From an uncultured Porphyromonadaceae bacterium (GTDB lineage: Bacteria > Bacteroidota > Bacteroidia > Bacteroidales > Muribaculaceae): a stretch of DNA of 13,866 nt. A model generated the notes under the pieces. That model saw only the letters and a program-made list of their open reading frames with translations, was not told the DNA's origin and did not search any database. Position 1 is the first letter of the stretch. Every line of letters starts with the position of its first letter. Where the stretch lies: positions 1 through 13,866 of the forward strand of contig URQP01000074.1 in assembly GCA_900550025.1 (NCBI GenBank), given 5' to 3'. The position numbers and the translations under genes are program-made. Positions 7,530 to 13,866 of this stretch are shown in pieces.

Positions 7530-9158
7530 TCAGAACTTCAAGCCTAAGGTGAACACTATCTCGTTGTTGCTGTCCTTAACCTTGGCTTTCGGCGGCATTA
7601 TGCCAGAACTGCCCAAATCAGGCGAGAAAGCATAGTACTCGCTGCTGCGGTTCTTGTGAACAAAAGCAAAATCGGCATAAAACGCCTTGTAGCGATAGCC
7701 CGTTCCCGCCGTGATATACTGGATGTTGTCGTCGAGAGTGTAAGAAAGCGTAGTACCGGCTGTCGCCACATTCAGACGGTCATTCCTTATGTCCTCCGTG
7801 AACGGAGAAGTCTGGTAGGAATATCCAGCCCGGAGACTCCAACTTGGAGTGACCTTGAACTCCGCCCCAATACGTATAATGTCGGACGACTTGTAATATT
7901 GCTGGATATAACCCGAAACCTGCATATCCTCAGTGCCGTCGTACGACACTCTCATCTTCGGATACATATTATGCTCGTAATCAAGGCTGATTATGCCACG
8001 GCCTCCGATTACACCGGCAATGCTGCCTATGAATCTCCATGGAGTCTTCATATCGAAATAGGTCTCGCCTATATACCCCTCGTCTGTCCATGCTGTACCG
8101 TCGATGATGCCATTCTGTCCGACAAGATTCTGGTTCTGCGGATAGAACCCATAAGAAGTGTTGGCTATATATTCCGATTTCAAGGAATAGAACGTAGGCG
8201 TATGGAAAGCCGCCCCGATTCGTAATTCGTTTATCGGTTTAAGGATGACACCAAGTTTGAAATTCACGCCCGTGCCGCTCATACGGAACTGGTTCTCCAT
8301 TCCCCACGAAGCGTTGCCGTTAGCCATATTCACATTGCCGTTCCTGTCGATGTAAGGGACGTAGGCATTACCAAGACTTTCGCCATAATAGGAGTACAGA
8401 TTATAGTCCACGTCGGTTATACCGAGACTTGCACCCCAATAGACAGTGTTGTAAACATTGCCGCCAAAACTTATGGTGTATTCATTGACCTGACCGGTTT
8501 CCTGAACCTCGAATTCACCGTATCCTGACGTTCCGTTCTGATACAGCCCGGCAAAATTTCCGCCATTGCCCATCGGATTGATAAGATATGAATTATAAGC
8601 CAATATGCTCATCCATGGCGCATACGATTCCTGATAGGGATTATAGCCTCCGTCTACCGCTCCTAAGTCGGCCTCGGTCCAGCCGCCATAATTCGTCTGC
8701 CCCGCGACATAATTGGTCATCGAAGTGCCTATATCGGAAATACGTCCGCTATAATGACGGTTGAAAGCAACCGCCTTATTATAAGAAAATCCCCAATTCA
8801 CGTTAGGCATCACATCGGAATTAGTGCGGAACGTACCGATATAACCGATATTATTAAAATTGAAATTGGTATTCTTTACTTTATATTGGTCAGAACCTTC
8901 GCCAGCTGTCGTGTTTTTCATATTCCAATCGAAAGTCAACCCGATTTCAGAGCTGCGGTAAATACCGATACCGCCGGGATTCTGATTAAGCGCCGACAAA
9001 TCTCCGCCCAACGCGCTGAAAGCCCCTGCCATCGACATAAACCGTGCAGTGCCTTTAAGGTCGGTTTGCGATAAAGAATATGCGTCGAACGCGCTTTGCG
9101 CAGAAACCTGCTGCGCCGCTGCAAGGAATAATGCCGCTATGATATATGAATTTCTCAT
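7530..9158 (-). CDS. OMPP1/FadL/TodX family outer-membrane transport protein
   Basis: This outer-membrane beta-barrel of the FadL superfamily moves hydrophobic compounds across the outer membrane; the substrate cannot be read from the sequence. The product is 542 residues, longer than E. coli FadL (about 446). A signal peptide ends near VSA-QS (residue 20). The N-terminal plug region shows the family hallmark GTARFMSMAGAFSALGGD (36-53), then LNQNPGGIGIYRSSEIG at 57-73, where the NPGG takes the place of the NPA-type motif. Many amphipathic strands follow, and the C-terminus ends TLGLKF, a typical Phe-terminated last strand. It starts 31 bases after the Tyr/Trp/RGG-rich gene on the same strand with no promoter or Shine-Dalgarno between them, so the two form an operon. 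The operon ends in the bidirectional terminator. Confidence 0.9.
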   Translation of the reverse strand: MRNSYIIAALFLAAAQQVSAQSAFDAYSLSQTDLKGTARFMSMAGAFSALGGDLSALNQNPGGIGIYRSSEIGLTFDWNMKNTTAGEGSDQYKVKNTNFNFNNIGYIGTFRTNSDVMPNVNWGFSYNKAVAFNRHYSGRISDIGTSMTNYVAGQTNYGGWTEADLGAVDGGYNPYQESYAPWMSILAYNSYLINPMGNGGNFAGLYQNGTSGYGEFEVQETGQVNEYTISFGGNVYNTVYWGASLGITDVDYNLYSYYGESLGNAYVPYIDRNGNVNMANGNASWGMENQFRMSGTGVNFKLGVILKPINELRIGAAFHTPTFYSLKSEYIANTSYGFYPQNQNLVGQNGIIDGTAWTDEGYIGETYFDMKTPWRFIGSIAGVIGGRGIISLDYEHNMYPKMRVSYDGTEDMQVSGYIQQYYKSSDIIRIGAEFKVTPSWSLRAGYSYQTSPFTEDIRNDRLNVATAGTTLSYTLDDNIQYITAGTGYRYKAFYADFAFVHKNRSSEYYAFSPDLGSSGIMPPKAKVKDSNNEIVFTLGLKF

Positions 9159-9189
9159 CGTTAGTTTCTTTTAATCAATTACATTAAGG

Positions 9190-10257
9190 TCATCTTCTAC
9201 CGCCACGGCCACCGCCAAACGAGCCGCGTCCGCCGCCTGAAGAGCCGCCACGATAGCCGGAGCTGCTTCCGCCACGGTTCGACGGCGTTGTGAAAGATTG
9301 CCTACGAGTAGTACCGCTATTGCGGTTTATAGTACTGTTGTTGCGCGACGGTGAATTGTTATAGAACCTGAAACTGTTGTTATTGCCAGAATTGCTTGAA
9401 CTTCCGCCACGGAATCCGTTGAATGTCTGCCTTCCATTCGAAGAGCCGCCATTATTGAAAACCGAGCTGTTTGACGGCCTTGTATATGACGATGAAGAAG
9501 GACGACGGCCGGTTGTACGGTTCGAGTTGTATCCGTCGAACCCTCCTGCGGGACGGCGGCCGGTGCTTACACTGCCATTAGTGCCGGCAGTTCCTCCGAA
9601 AGGACGGCGGCCAGTGGTAGAATAATGCCTGTTGGGAGCAGGATGCCCCCATGCATAATGCGGATGGTAGTGATATGGATAATGCCAATATCCCGGTCCC
9701 CAGAATGGGTCATACCACCCATAATAATATGGTCTGTACCATGGATCCCATGCCCAATAGGTAGAATAATAAGGCGACCAGCCCCAACCGTATGGATAAT
9801 ACCATGGATCGTAGAATCCAAACGACAGATAAGTGGACGGCGTGCCTATATAGATATTCACATCATTAGCGTAATAAAGCTCCTTAAGCACCTCATCGTC
9901 CGAGGATTTGACGATTTCCGGATTCTCGAAACGCTCTATGCGCTCTGTGTATTCAAAAACATCGTTATTTCCCGGCACGACGGCCTTTTCACCATTGTCC
10001 GTCTGTGCGCCACTGCCGCCACGGCGGTTGTATTCATCGACGTCGCGCGGCGAATTATTATACACTTGATACGTCGGAGCCGCTAAATTCTTATACTCGT
10101 CAGAATTCATATACTCCTCCATCTTTTCCTTATATATGGCTTCTTTCTCCTCCTTTGCCTTTGCCGGGTCATAATAAATGTCATCGTCATAGTACCCCTG
10201 TGCGGACACTGTGGCAATCGCCAGCAACGATAATATAATAAAACTGATCCTTTTCAT
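9190..10257 (-). CDS. Exported Tyr/Trp-rich protein with GRRP repeats and RGG tail, function unknown
   Basis: I recognise the type, low-complexity exported proteins of Bacteroidales, but no characterised function. The 355 residues divide into: a signal peptide (1-20, VSA-QG); a charged acidic/lysine region with DPAKAKEEKEAIYKEKMEEY (30-50); a linker; an extraordinary aromatic block at 149-204, where 28 of 56 residues are Tyr, Trp or Phe, broken by Pro, Gly and Asp and ending in a His-rich patch (WHYPYHYHPHYAWGH); three copies of a (S/T)TGRRP element (about 213-219, 230-236, 248-253); a Ser/Asn/Gly-rich stretch; and an RGG-type C-terminus (328-355) with RGG/GGGRG repeats. No catalytic motif and no transmembrane segment after the signal are visible, so the C-terminal two thirds look disordered. 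A possible Shine-Dalgarno AAGGAG lies 9 bases before the ATG. It is first in an operon with the FadL-type barrel, suggesting an envelope role. Confidence 0.85.
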   Translation of the reverse strand: MKRISFIILSLLAIATVSAQGYYDDDIYYDPAKAKEEKEAIYKEKMEEYMNSDEYKNLAAPTYQVYNNSPRDVDEYNRRGGSGAQTDNGEKAVVPGNNDVFEYTERIERFENPEIVKSSDDEVLKELYYANDVNIYIGTPSTYLSFGFYDPWYYPYGWGWSPYYSTYWAWDPWYRPYYYGWYDPFWGPGYWHYPYHYHPHYAWGHPAPNRHYSTTGRRPFGGTAGTNGSVSTGRRPAGGFDGYNSNRTTGRRPSSSSYTRPSNSSVFNNGGSSNGRQTFNGFRGGSSSNSGNNNSFRFYNNSPSRNNSTINRNSGTTRRQSFTTPSNRGGSSSGYRGGSSGGGRGSFGGGRGGRR

Positions 10258-10294
10258 AATTCCATTCTCCTTCGCTTTTGTTAATAGACAACGC

Positions 10295-10325
10295 CAAAAG
10301 TAATCGGTTTAATCCGATATTCAAA
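10295..10325 (-). promoter_or_regulatory. Near-perfect Bacteroidetes promoter with internal dyad
   Basis: On the minus strand, TTTG (10325-10322), 19 bases, then TACTTTTG (10302-10295) match both consensus boxes exactly. The predicted start near 10288 leaves a leader of about 30 bases to the ATG at 10257. The spacer contains an inverted repeat ATCGG-N6-CCGAT (10303-10318), and the half-site TCCGATATT (10313-10321) recurs at 10362-10370. This suggests a regulator could bind between and upstream of the promoter boxes. Confidence 0.75.
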
Positions 10326-10400
10326 GTTATAATTAATTTTACAACAAATTCAGAGCCAAACTCCGATATTTTAGAATTTTTATCTATTAATCACGCTTGC

Positions 10401-11102
10401 TCACAAACTTAGATAGAAATCTTTGGTAAGGGAGCGGTATTCCGCAGAATAGCCCTCTGACGAATGAATAGTCAAAGATTCCTCTCCAAGCTCGACAGGA
10501 TATTTCACAAACTCCCATAAATAGCGCATCACCGGCTTGCCCGGTTTGGATATTACAGAAGTACGGCGTTTGAGCCAAAAGTTGCATTCTCCGGCACAGA
10601 ATTCGATGTCGGTTTTCACCTCTGACGGAGCTATTATTGCGAACGCTCCATCCGGAGAGAGCAAAGAAGCCGCCTTAGCGAACAATGCCTCGAAAGGCAA
10701 AGCCGAGCAATGGCGTGCGGCAGCGCGGCGGCTATCGGGCGCTGATTTCCCGGTCTTGAAAAACGGAGGATTGGAAACTATTAAATCATACTTGCATTCA
10801 GGGCAGAACGAAAGGATATCACAGCATACGGAACGCAATCTGTCCGCCCACCGCGAACGGCGGAAATTTCTGCCGGCCTCGTCTGCCGATTCCTTGTCTA
10901 TTTCGACCGCATCTATCACAGCTTCCCGATTGCGCTGGGCAACCATAAGCGCAATAAGTCCTGTCCCGCTGCCAATGTCGAGCACCCTGCGCGCATTGCC
11001 CGCAGCACACCAAGCGCCGAGCAGCACGCCGTCGGTACCGACTTTCATCGCGCTTTGCCGTTGCTCAATCTCAAACTGCCTGAACTGGAAAATATCGTTC
11101 AT
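10401..11102 (-). CDS. trmN6: tRNA1(Val) (adenine(37)-N6)-methyltransferase
   Basis: This SAM-dependent methyltransferase methylates N6 of A37 in tRNA1(Val) (YfiC/TrmN6 type) in the cytoplasm. The 233-residue protein shows the family opening FQFRQFEIEQRQSAMKVGTDGVLLGAW (5-31), motif I VLDIGSGTGLIAL (40-52), acidic motif II AVEIDKES (65-72), and the N6-adenine catalytic motif NPPFF (111-115). The C-terminal substrate-binding part is complete. Length and order fit the family. No Shine-Dalgarno or TAnnTTTG box precedes the ATG within the 28 bases that separate it from the upstream GNAT gene, so it may depend on read-through from that module. It ends 143 bases before the next gene, which has its own promoter. 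Other N6-adenine methyltransferases share NPPF, but the N-terminal pattern favours TrmN6. Confidence 0.9.
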   Translation of the reverse strand: MNDIFQFRQFEIEQRQSAMKVGTDGVLLGAWCAAGNARRVLDIGSGTGLIALMVAQRNREAVIDAVEIDKESADEAGRNFRRSRWADRLRSVCCDILSFCPECKYDLIVSNPPFFKTGKSAPDSRRAAARHCSALPFEALFAKAASLLSPDGAFAIIAPSEVKTDIEFCAGECNFWLKRRTSVISKPGKPVMRYLWEFVKYPVELGEESLTIHSSEGYSAEYRSLTKDFYLSL

Positions 11103-11130
11103 TCGGAAAAATCTTCAAGATACACGTAGA

Positions 11131-11642
11131 CTATTGAATTTTTATAATGTCAAAGTACATCAATCGTGTATGCTTATTAACATCATCAGGGAGCAACTGG
11201 TCAAAATCGTTTTTCTCATAAAAACTAATCGCTGACAAGTACGCATCGACTGTTAAAAACCTAAATGCAGAATATGTATTTTCATCACGTAACATATACT
11301 TTATCAACAACATAATCTTACTACCAAGTCCTTTCCCCTGCAATCCAACGATACAGCAAAACGTCCTATCTTTATAGCCGGATAACTGCTAAAATGCTTG
11401 GAATGTAAAAATTTCCTTTTGACCTTACGCCATACACCTTTCGATGTATCCACTTTAGAAATCTTATCATTCAAAAGACAGAAATATGCCAAAATTTTCC
11501 CATCTTCTTCTATCACAAAAGTATTTGCTATCTTAGCATCGGCACAAGGCTTGGCATCATTCAACAAAAAACCGTTCAAATCGCTATCACCACAATCGAA
11601 CGGTTTCATTTCATATCCTGCATCTACTTTAATCAATTCCAT
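11131..11642 (-). pseudogene. GNAT family N-acetyltransferase, frameshifted (possible toxin)
   Basis: Two overlapping frames together make one GNAT protein of 170 residues. Frame 1 (11642-11304) encodes MELIKVDAGYEMKPFDCGDSDLNGFL, a TacT-like opening, then NTFVIEEDGKILAYFCL and strand 4, YPAIKIGRFAVSLD. It then stops 9 codons past the break. The other frame (from about 11343 to 11131) continues with GKGLGSKIM and the end FLTVDAYLSAISFYEKNDF, the usual GNAT C-terminal VDA...FYEKxxF signature. The break lies in the acetyl-CoA loop (Q/R-x-x-G-x-G/A). A shift of -1 at GGGAAAG (11337-11331) restores RGKGLG with no lost residue. Such GNAT proteins with a small partner are often toxins that acetylate aminoacyl-tRNA; that role is inferred. 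The start lies 2 bases after the small upstream gene. The region is clearly AT-rich compared with its neighbours. It could be a broken gene, a base error in the assembly, or a programmed frameshift. Confidence 0.8.
11331..11337 (-). other. Canonical -1 slippery heptamer at the GNAT frame break
   Basis: On the minus strand the zero-frame codons AGG GGA AAG contain G-GGA-AAG, an X-XXY-YYZ heptamer in the correct register. After a -1 slip both tRNAs re-pair fully or nearly fully with GGG and AAA, and the next codons are GGA CTT GGT, giving the intact loop RGKGLG. No strong downstream hairpin is visible (only a weak CTT/AAG stem nearby), so this may equally be the scar of one lost A or G. Confidence 0.45.
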
Positions 11643-11644
11643 AA

Positions 11645-11803
11645 TTAAACTTTAAATGCCAACTTCCTACGAAATTCTTCATATTCCTTACGCATAAGTT
11701 CTCGCTTCTCCTTACTATAAGGTTTCACTTCACGCATCGCTTTTTCAAAACGGCGCGCATCTTTTCCATATAATACTGGTGTCTCACGTATCGGTCTTGC
11801 CAT
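11645..11803 (-). CDS. Small basic protein, candidate antitoxin of the GNAT gene
   Basis: This is a 52-residue open frame starting MARPIRETPVLYGKDARRFE and ending KLAFKV. It has 17 Lys/Arg and 9 Asp/Glu, so it is strongly basic. Residues 31-47 form a probable charged amphipathic helix. I recall small Bacteroidales proteins with a similar MARPIxETPxLxGxDARRF opening next to toxin-like genes, but no characterised family; it does not look like the DUF1778 ribbon-helix-helix antitoxins that pair with TacT-type GNATs. Support for a real gene comes from a perfect Shine-Dalgarno AGGAGG (11816-11811) seven bases before the ATG, a full promoter upstream, and a TAA separated by only two bases from the GNAT ATG. 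The antitoxin role is inferred from size, order and coupling. Confidence 0.7.
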   Translation of the reverse strand: MARPIRETPVLYGKDARRFEKAMREVKPYSKEKRELMRKEYEEFRRKLAFKV

Positions 11804-11810
11804 AATCAAT

Positions 11811-11816
11811 CCTCCT
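11811..11816 (-). promoter_or_regulatory. Strong Shine-Dalgarno of the small basic gene
   Basis: The minus strand reads AGGAGG seven bases before the ATG at 11803. It is the strongest ribosome-binding site in this window; most other genes here have none. It decides the start of the 52-residue gene. Confidence 0.8.
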
Positions 11817-11835
11817 TTTTTTGACTTCTAATATG

Positions 11836-11865
11836 CAAAGATACATATATTTAGCAATTTTCAAA
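11836..11865 (-). promoter_or_regulatory. Bacteroidetes promoter of the GNAT module
   Basis: On the minus strand TTTG (11865-11862), 18 bases, then TATCTTTG (11843-11836) match the two Bacteroidetes consensus boxes. The predicted start near 11829 leaves a leader of about 25 bases, holding the AGGAGG site. Confidence 0.7.
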
Positions 11866-11886
11866 CATACAAATACCTCAAAATTA

Positions 11887-11933
11887 AAAACTGCCACACT
11901 ATTACTATGTTACAAGCAATAAATGCGGCAGTT
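11887..11933 (-). terminator. Second, long-loop terminator-like hairpin
   Basis: AACTGCC (11889-11895) and GGCAGTT (11927-11933) are perfect inverted arms, extendable to 10 bp with one mismatch, around a loop of about 25 bases. On the minus strand the hairpin is followed by TTTAATTTT. It could be a back-up terminator for the M13 peptidase gene, just before the promoter of the GNAT module. Confidence 0.45.
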
Positions 11934-11942
11934 ACCATCATT

Positions 11943-11968
11943 AAAAAACCTGAAGCCTTGACGGCCTC
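11943..11968 (-). terminator. Rho-independent terminator of the M13 peptidase gene
   Basis: On the minus strand GAGGCC and GGCTTC pair over 6 bp (one G-U pair) around the loop GTCAA and are followed by AGG and TTTTTT (11948-11943). The hairpin begins 10 bases after the peptidase stop codon. Confidence 0.7.
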
Positions 11969-11978
11969 CGATATGATA

Positions 11979-13866
11979 TTACCAGATTACGACACGCTTC
12001 TCAGGTGCAAGGAACATAGCATCGCCGGCCACGATGCCGAATGCCTTGTAGAAAGGCTCGATGTTCTTCAGCGTAGCGTTCACTCTCCAGCGTCCCAGCG
12101 AGTGCTCGTCAATCTTGGTGCGGCGGAGAATCTCTGCATCGCGGATATTGTCAGCCCACACGTTGGCATACGACAGGTAGAAACGCTGCGCCGGAGTGAA
12201 ACCGTCGACAGTCTTGTTCTCTTTAGCCTCCTTGGTCTTCTGATATGCCGAGTAAGCCACGCGCAAACCGCCTTGGTCGGCAATGTTCTCGCCCAACGTA
12301 AGGCGACCGTTTGCGTGCTGGTCGCCGAGGACAACAATGCTATCGAACTGCGCAACCAACTTGTCGGCAAGTTCGTTGAATTTCTTGGAATCTTCTTCTG
12401 TCCACCAGTTCACCATATTACCGTCCTTGTCGAACTGACGGCCCATATCGTCGAATCCGTGAGTCATCTCGTGACCGATAACCACTCCGATTGCGCCATA
12501 ATTGTCGGCATCGAGAGCGTCGGGCGAGAAGAACGGAGCTTGGAGAATACCTGCCGGGAAGCAGATTTCGTTGGTAGAAGGATTGTAGTAAGCGTTGACC
12601 GTTTGCGGAGTCATTCCCCATTCCGCCTTATCCACAGGCTTGCCGCATTTCTCGTTCTGCTCCTTGACGTGGAAAATGCAAGCCTCTTTCACGTTCTGCC
12701 AATACGATTTCTCAGGGTCGATTGTTATGCCTGAATAGTCTTTCCACTTGTCAGGATAACCGATTTTCACGGTGAAAGCGGCAAGTTTCTCCTGAGCGCG
12801 CGCTTTCGTCTCGTCGCTCATCCATGTAAGGGCTGCAATATGCTCGCCCAATGAAGCCTTCAAATTATTGACAAGCTCAAGCATCTGCTTTTTCGACGAC
12901 TCAGGGAAATATTTCTCAACATAGAGCTGACCCAAAGCTTCGCCGAGCATCCCGTCGGGAACGGCGAGAGCCCTTTTCCAGCGCGGTTTGTCCTTTTCCG
13001 CACCAGTAATCACGCTGCTCATCTTGAAGTTCACGGCACGGAAATCGTCGCTAAGATAATCGGAAGCCGCATTGATAAGATGGAAAGAAAGATAATCCTT
13101 TATCGCCTGCTCCGACTTTGTGGAAAGCAGCTTATTGACAGCCTCCAACGATGCCGGCTGCATCACGCACATAGTCTCGACTTTCGGGATGTACATATCC
13201 GTGAGATACATATTCCAGTCAACAGCCGGGCAAACAGAGTCAACCTGCGCCATAGTGCGGATATTGTATTGTGCGGCAAGATTACGCATCTCGGTGCGCG
13301 ACATTGCAGCTTTTGCCAATTCCGTCTCGATGTCCATCACGTTAGCTACAATACGCTGCGCGTCTTTTTCGCTGTAGCCCGACAGTTTGCACAGGTCGGC
13401 AATGGCGACCTTATAAGCCTCGCGCACTTTCACTGTCTGCTCGTCGTCAAGCAGGTAATAATCCCTGTCGCCGAGACCGAGACCGCCTTGCCCCCAATAA
13501 AGGATGTTGATGTCGGAATTTTTCAAGTCGCTCATCACACCGATTCCGAAGAATGGAGACGAGAAATTATGCATCCAAGCTATCAATTCCGTGAAATCCT
13601 CCTTCTTGGCATTTTTTATACGTGCCAAATCCTCTTGAATGGAAGAAGCCCCCTCTTTGTTCAGGCGCACACTGTCCATACCCATCGCGTAGATATCACC
13701 TATTTTCTGCGCGATAGAACCCGGCGCATTTTTCTGCGTGCGCAAATTCTCTACGAGTTCGAACAATTGCTTGCGGTTGTTCTCGCCAAGCTGGTCGAAC
13801 GAGCCGAAACGCGAATATTCAGCACCAAGCGGATTGTTTTTTTGCCATCCGCCGCAAGCGTACTGA
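11979..13866 (-). CDS. M13 family zinc metallopeptidase (PepO/neprilysin-like), N-terminus cut by window edge
   Basis: This zinc endopeptidase of family M13 cleaves oligopeptides, typically as an exported or envelope protein in Bacteroidales. The visible part is 628 residues and open to the window end, so the start and any signal peptide are missing. The first visible residues QYACGGWQKNNPLGAEYSRF are the usual N-terminal M13 landmark, so perhaps 50-70 residues are absent. Seen: the M13 N-terminal helical domain; the substrate-binding NAYYN (codons at 12596-12582); the zinc motif HEMTH at 12473-12459 (HExxH); and GENIAD with the third zinc ligand Glu at 12290-12288 and the conserved Asp four residues on. 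The C-terminus ends in RVVIW, corresponding to the conserved Trp end of the family. All catalytic residues are present. An in-frame TTG at 13766 is internal and not a start. Transcription is leftward, ending in a terminator at 11943-11968. Confidence 0.97.
   Translation of the reverse strand, partial: QYACGGWQKNNPLGAEYSRFGSFDQLGENNRKQLFELVENLRTQKNAPGSIAQKIGDIYAMGMDSVRLNKEGASSIQEDLARIKNAKKEDFTELIAWMHNFSSPFFGIGVMSDLKNSDINILYWGQGGLGLGDRDYYLLDDEQTVKVREAYKVAIADLCKLSGYSEKDAQRIVANVMDIETELAKAAMSRTEMRNLAAQYNIRTMAQVDSVCPAVDWNMYLTDMYIPKVETMCVMQPASLEAVNKLLSTKSEQAIKDYLSFHLINAASDYLSDDFRAVNFKMSSVITGAEKDKPRWKRALAVPDGMLGEALGQLYVEKYFPESSKKQMLELVNNLKASLGEHIAALTWMSDETKARAQEKLAAFTVKIGYPDKWKDYSGITIDPEKSYWQNVKEACIFHVKEQNEKCGKPVDKAEWGMTPQTVNAYYNPSTNEICFPAGILQAPFFSPDALDADNYGAIGVVIGHEMTHGFDDMGRQFDKDGNMVNWWTEEDSKKFNELADKLVAQFDSIVVLGDQHANGRLTLGENIADQGGLRVAYSAYQKTKEAKENKTVDGFTPAQRFYLSYANVWADNIRDAEILRRTKIDEHSLGRWRVNATLKNIEPFYKAFGIVAGDAMFLAPEKRVVIW

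Noticed and set aside
129..11102. valS and trmN6 both act on tRNA-Val and lie in one window
   Set aside because: They are more than 7 kb apart in separate transcription units; co-occurrence looks like chance.
11889..11933. Inverted AACTGCC/GGCAGTT arms as ends of a mobile element
   Set aside because: No transposase, target duplication or second copy is visible; a terminator-like hairpin explains it better.
11907..12734. 275-residue plus-strand open frame opposite the M13 peptidase
   Set aside because: It covers the zinc-site region of a clearly real gene on the minus strand and shows no family features; treated as a shadow.
13764..13766. TTG at 13766 as the start of the M13 peptidase
   Set aside because: The frame stays open to the window edge and the upstream residues QYACGGW are a conserved M13 landmark, so the gene begins outside the window.

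Overview
The window looks like chromosomal core sequence from a gut-type Bacteroidales bacterium; Muribaculaceae or a close relative is my best guess. The reasons are: repeated promoter elements of the Bacteroidetes type (TAnnTTTG with TTTG about 18-21 bases upstream), mostly absent Shine-Dalgarno sequences, a small Bacteroidales-type winged-helix protein, an OMPP1/FadL-type barrel behind a Tyr/Trp- and RGG-rich exported protein, and a TrmN6-type methyltransferase. The taxonomic placement is inference. No rRNA, tRNA, CRISPR array or insertion sequence was found, and no gene-free stretch exceeds about 180 bases.

Layout from left to right. 1-128 is the tail behind valS, with a weak terminator-like hairpin. 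Valyl-tRNA synthetase (valS) and the ribosome-assembly GTPase RsgA follow, both on the minus strand, each with its own promoter-like -7 box. A 179-base divergent region separates rsgA from a small plus-strand winged-helix gene with a strong promoter and terminator. Next on the plus strand come purT (formate-dependent purine synthesis), a PagL-like lipid A deacylase-family barrel that overlaps purT by one base, and a DUF2490-type exported protein. They end in a bidirectional terminator shared with a convergent minus-strand operon. That operon encodes a Tyr/Trp/Gly/Arg-rich exported protein followed by an OMPP1/FadL-family barrel, driven by a near-perfect Bacteroidetes promoter.

Further right, all on the minus strand, are trmN6 and a compact AT-rich two-gene module: a 52-residue basic protein with a perfect Shine-Dalgarno, followed two bases later by a GNAT acetyltransferase. 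The module resembles a type II toxin-antitoxin pair. The GNAT reading frame is broken inside its acetyl-CoA-binding loop, exactly over a canonical -1 slippery heptamer. The window ends inside an M13-family (PepO/neprilysin-like) zinc metallopeptidase whose N-terminus lies beyond the edge.

Functionally the window mixes housekeeping (tRNA charging, 30S maturation, purine synthesis, tRNA modification) with an envelope block of four exported proteins between 5502 and 10257, and one small accessory module. The most interesting items are the GNAT module with its frameshift and the unusual aromatic/RGG-rich exported protein paired with the FadL-type barrel. I saw no large undescribed multi-gene system.
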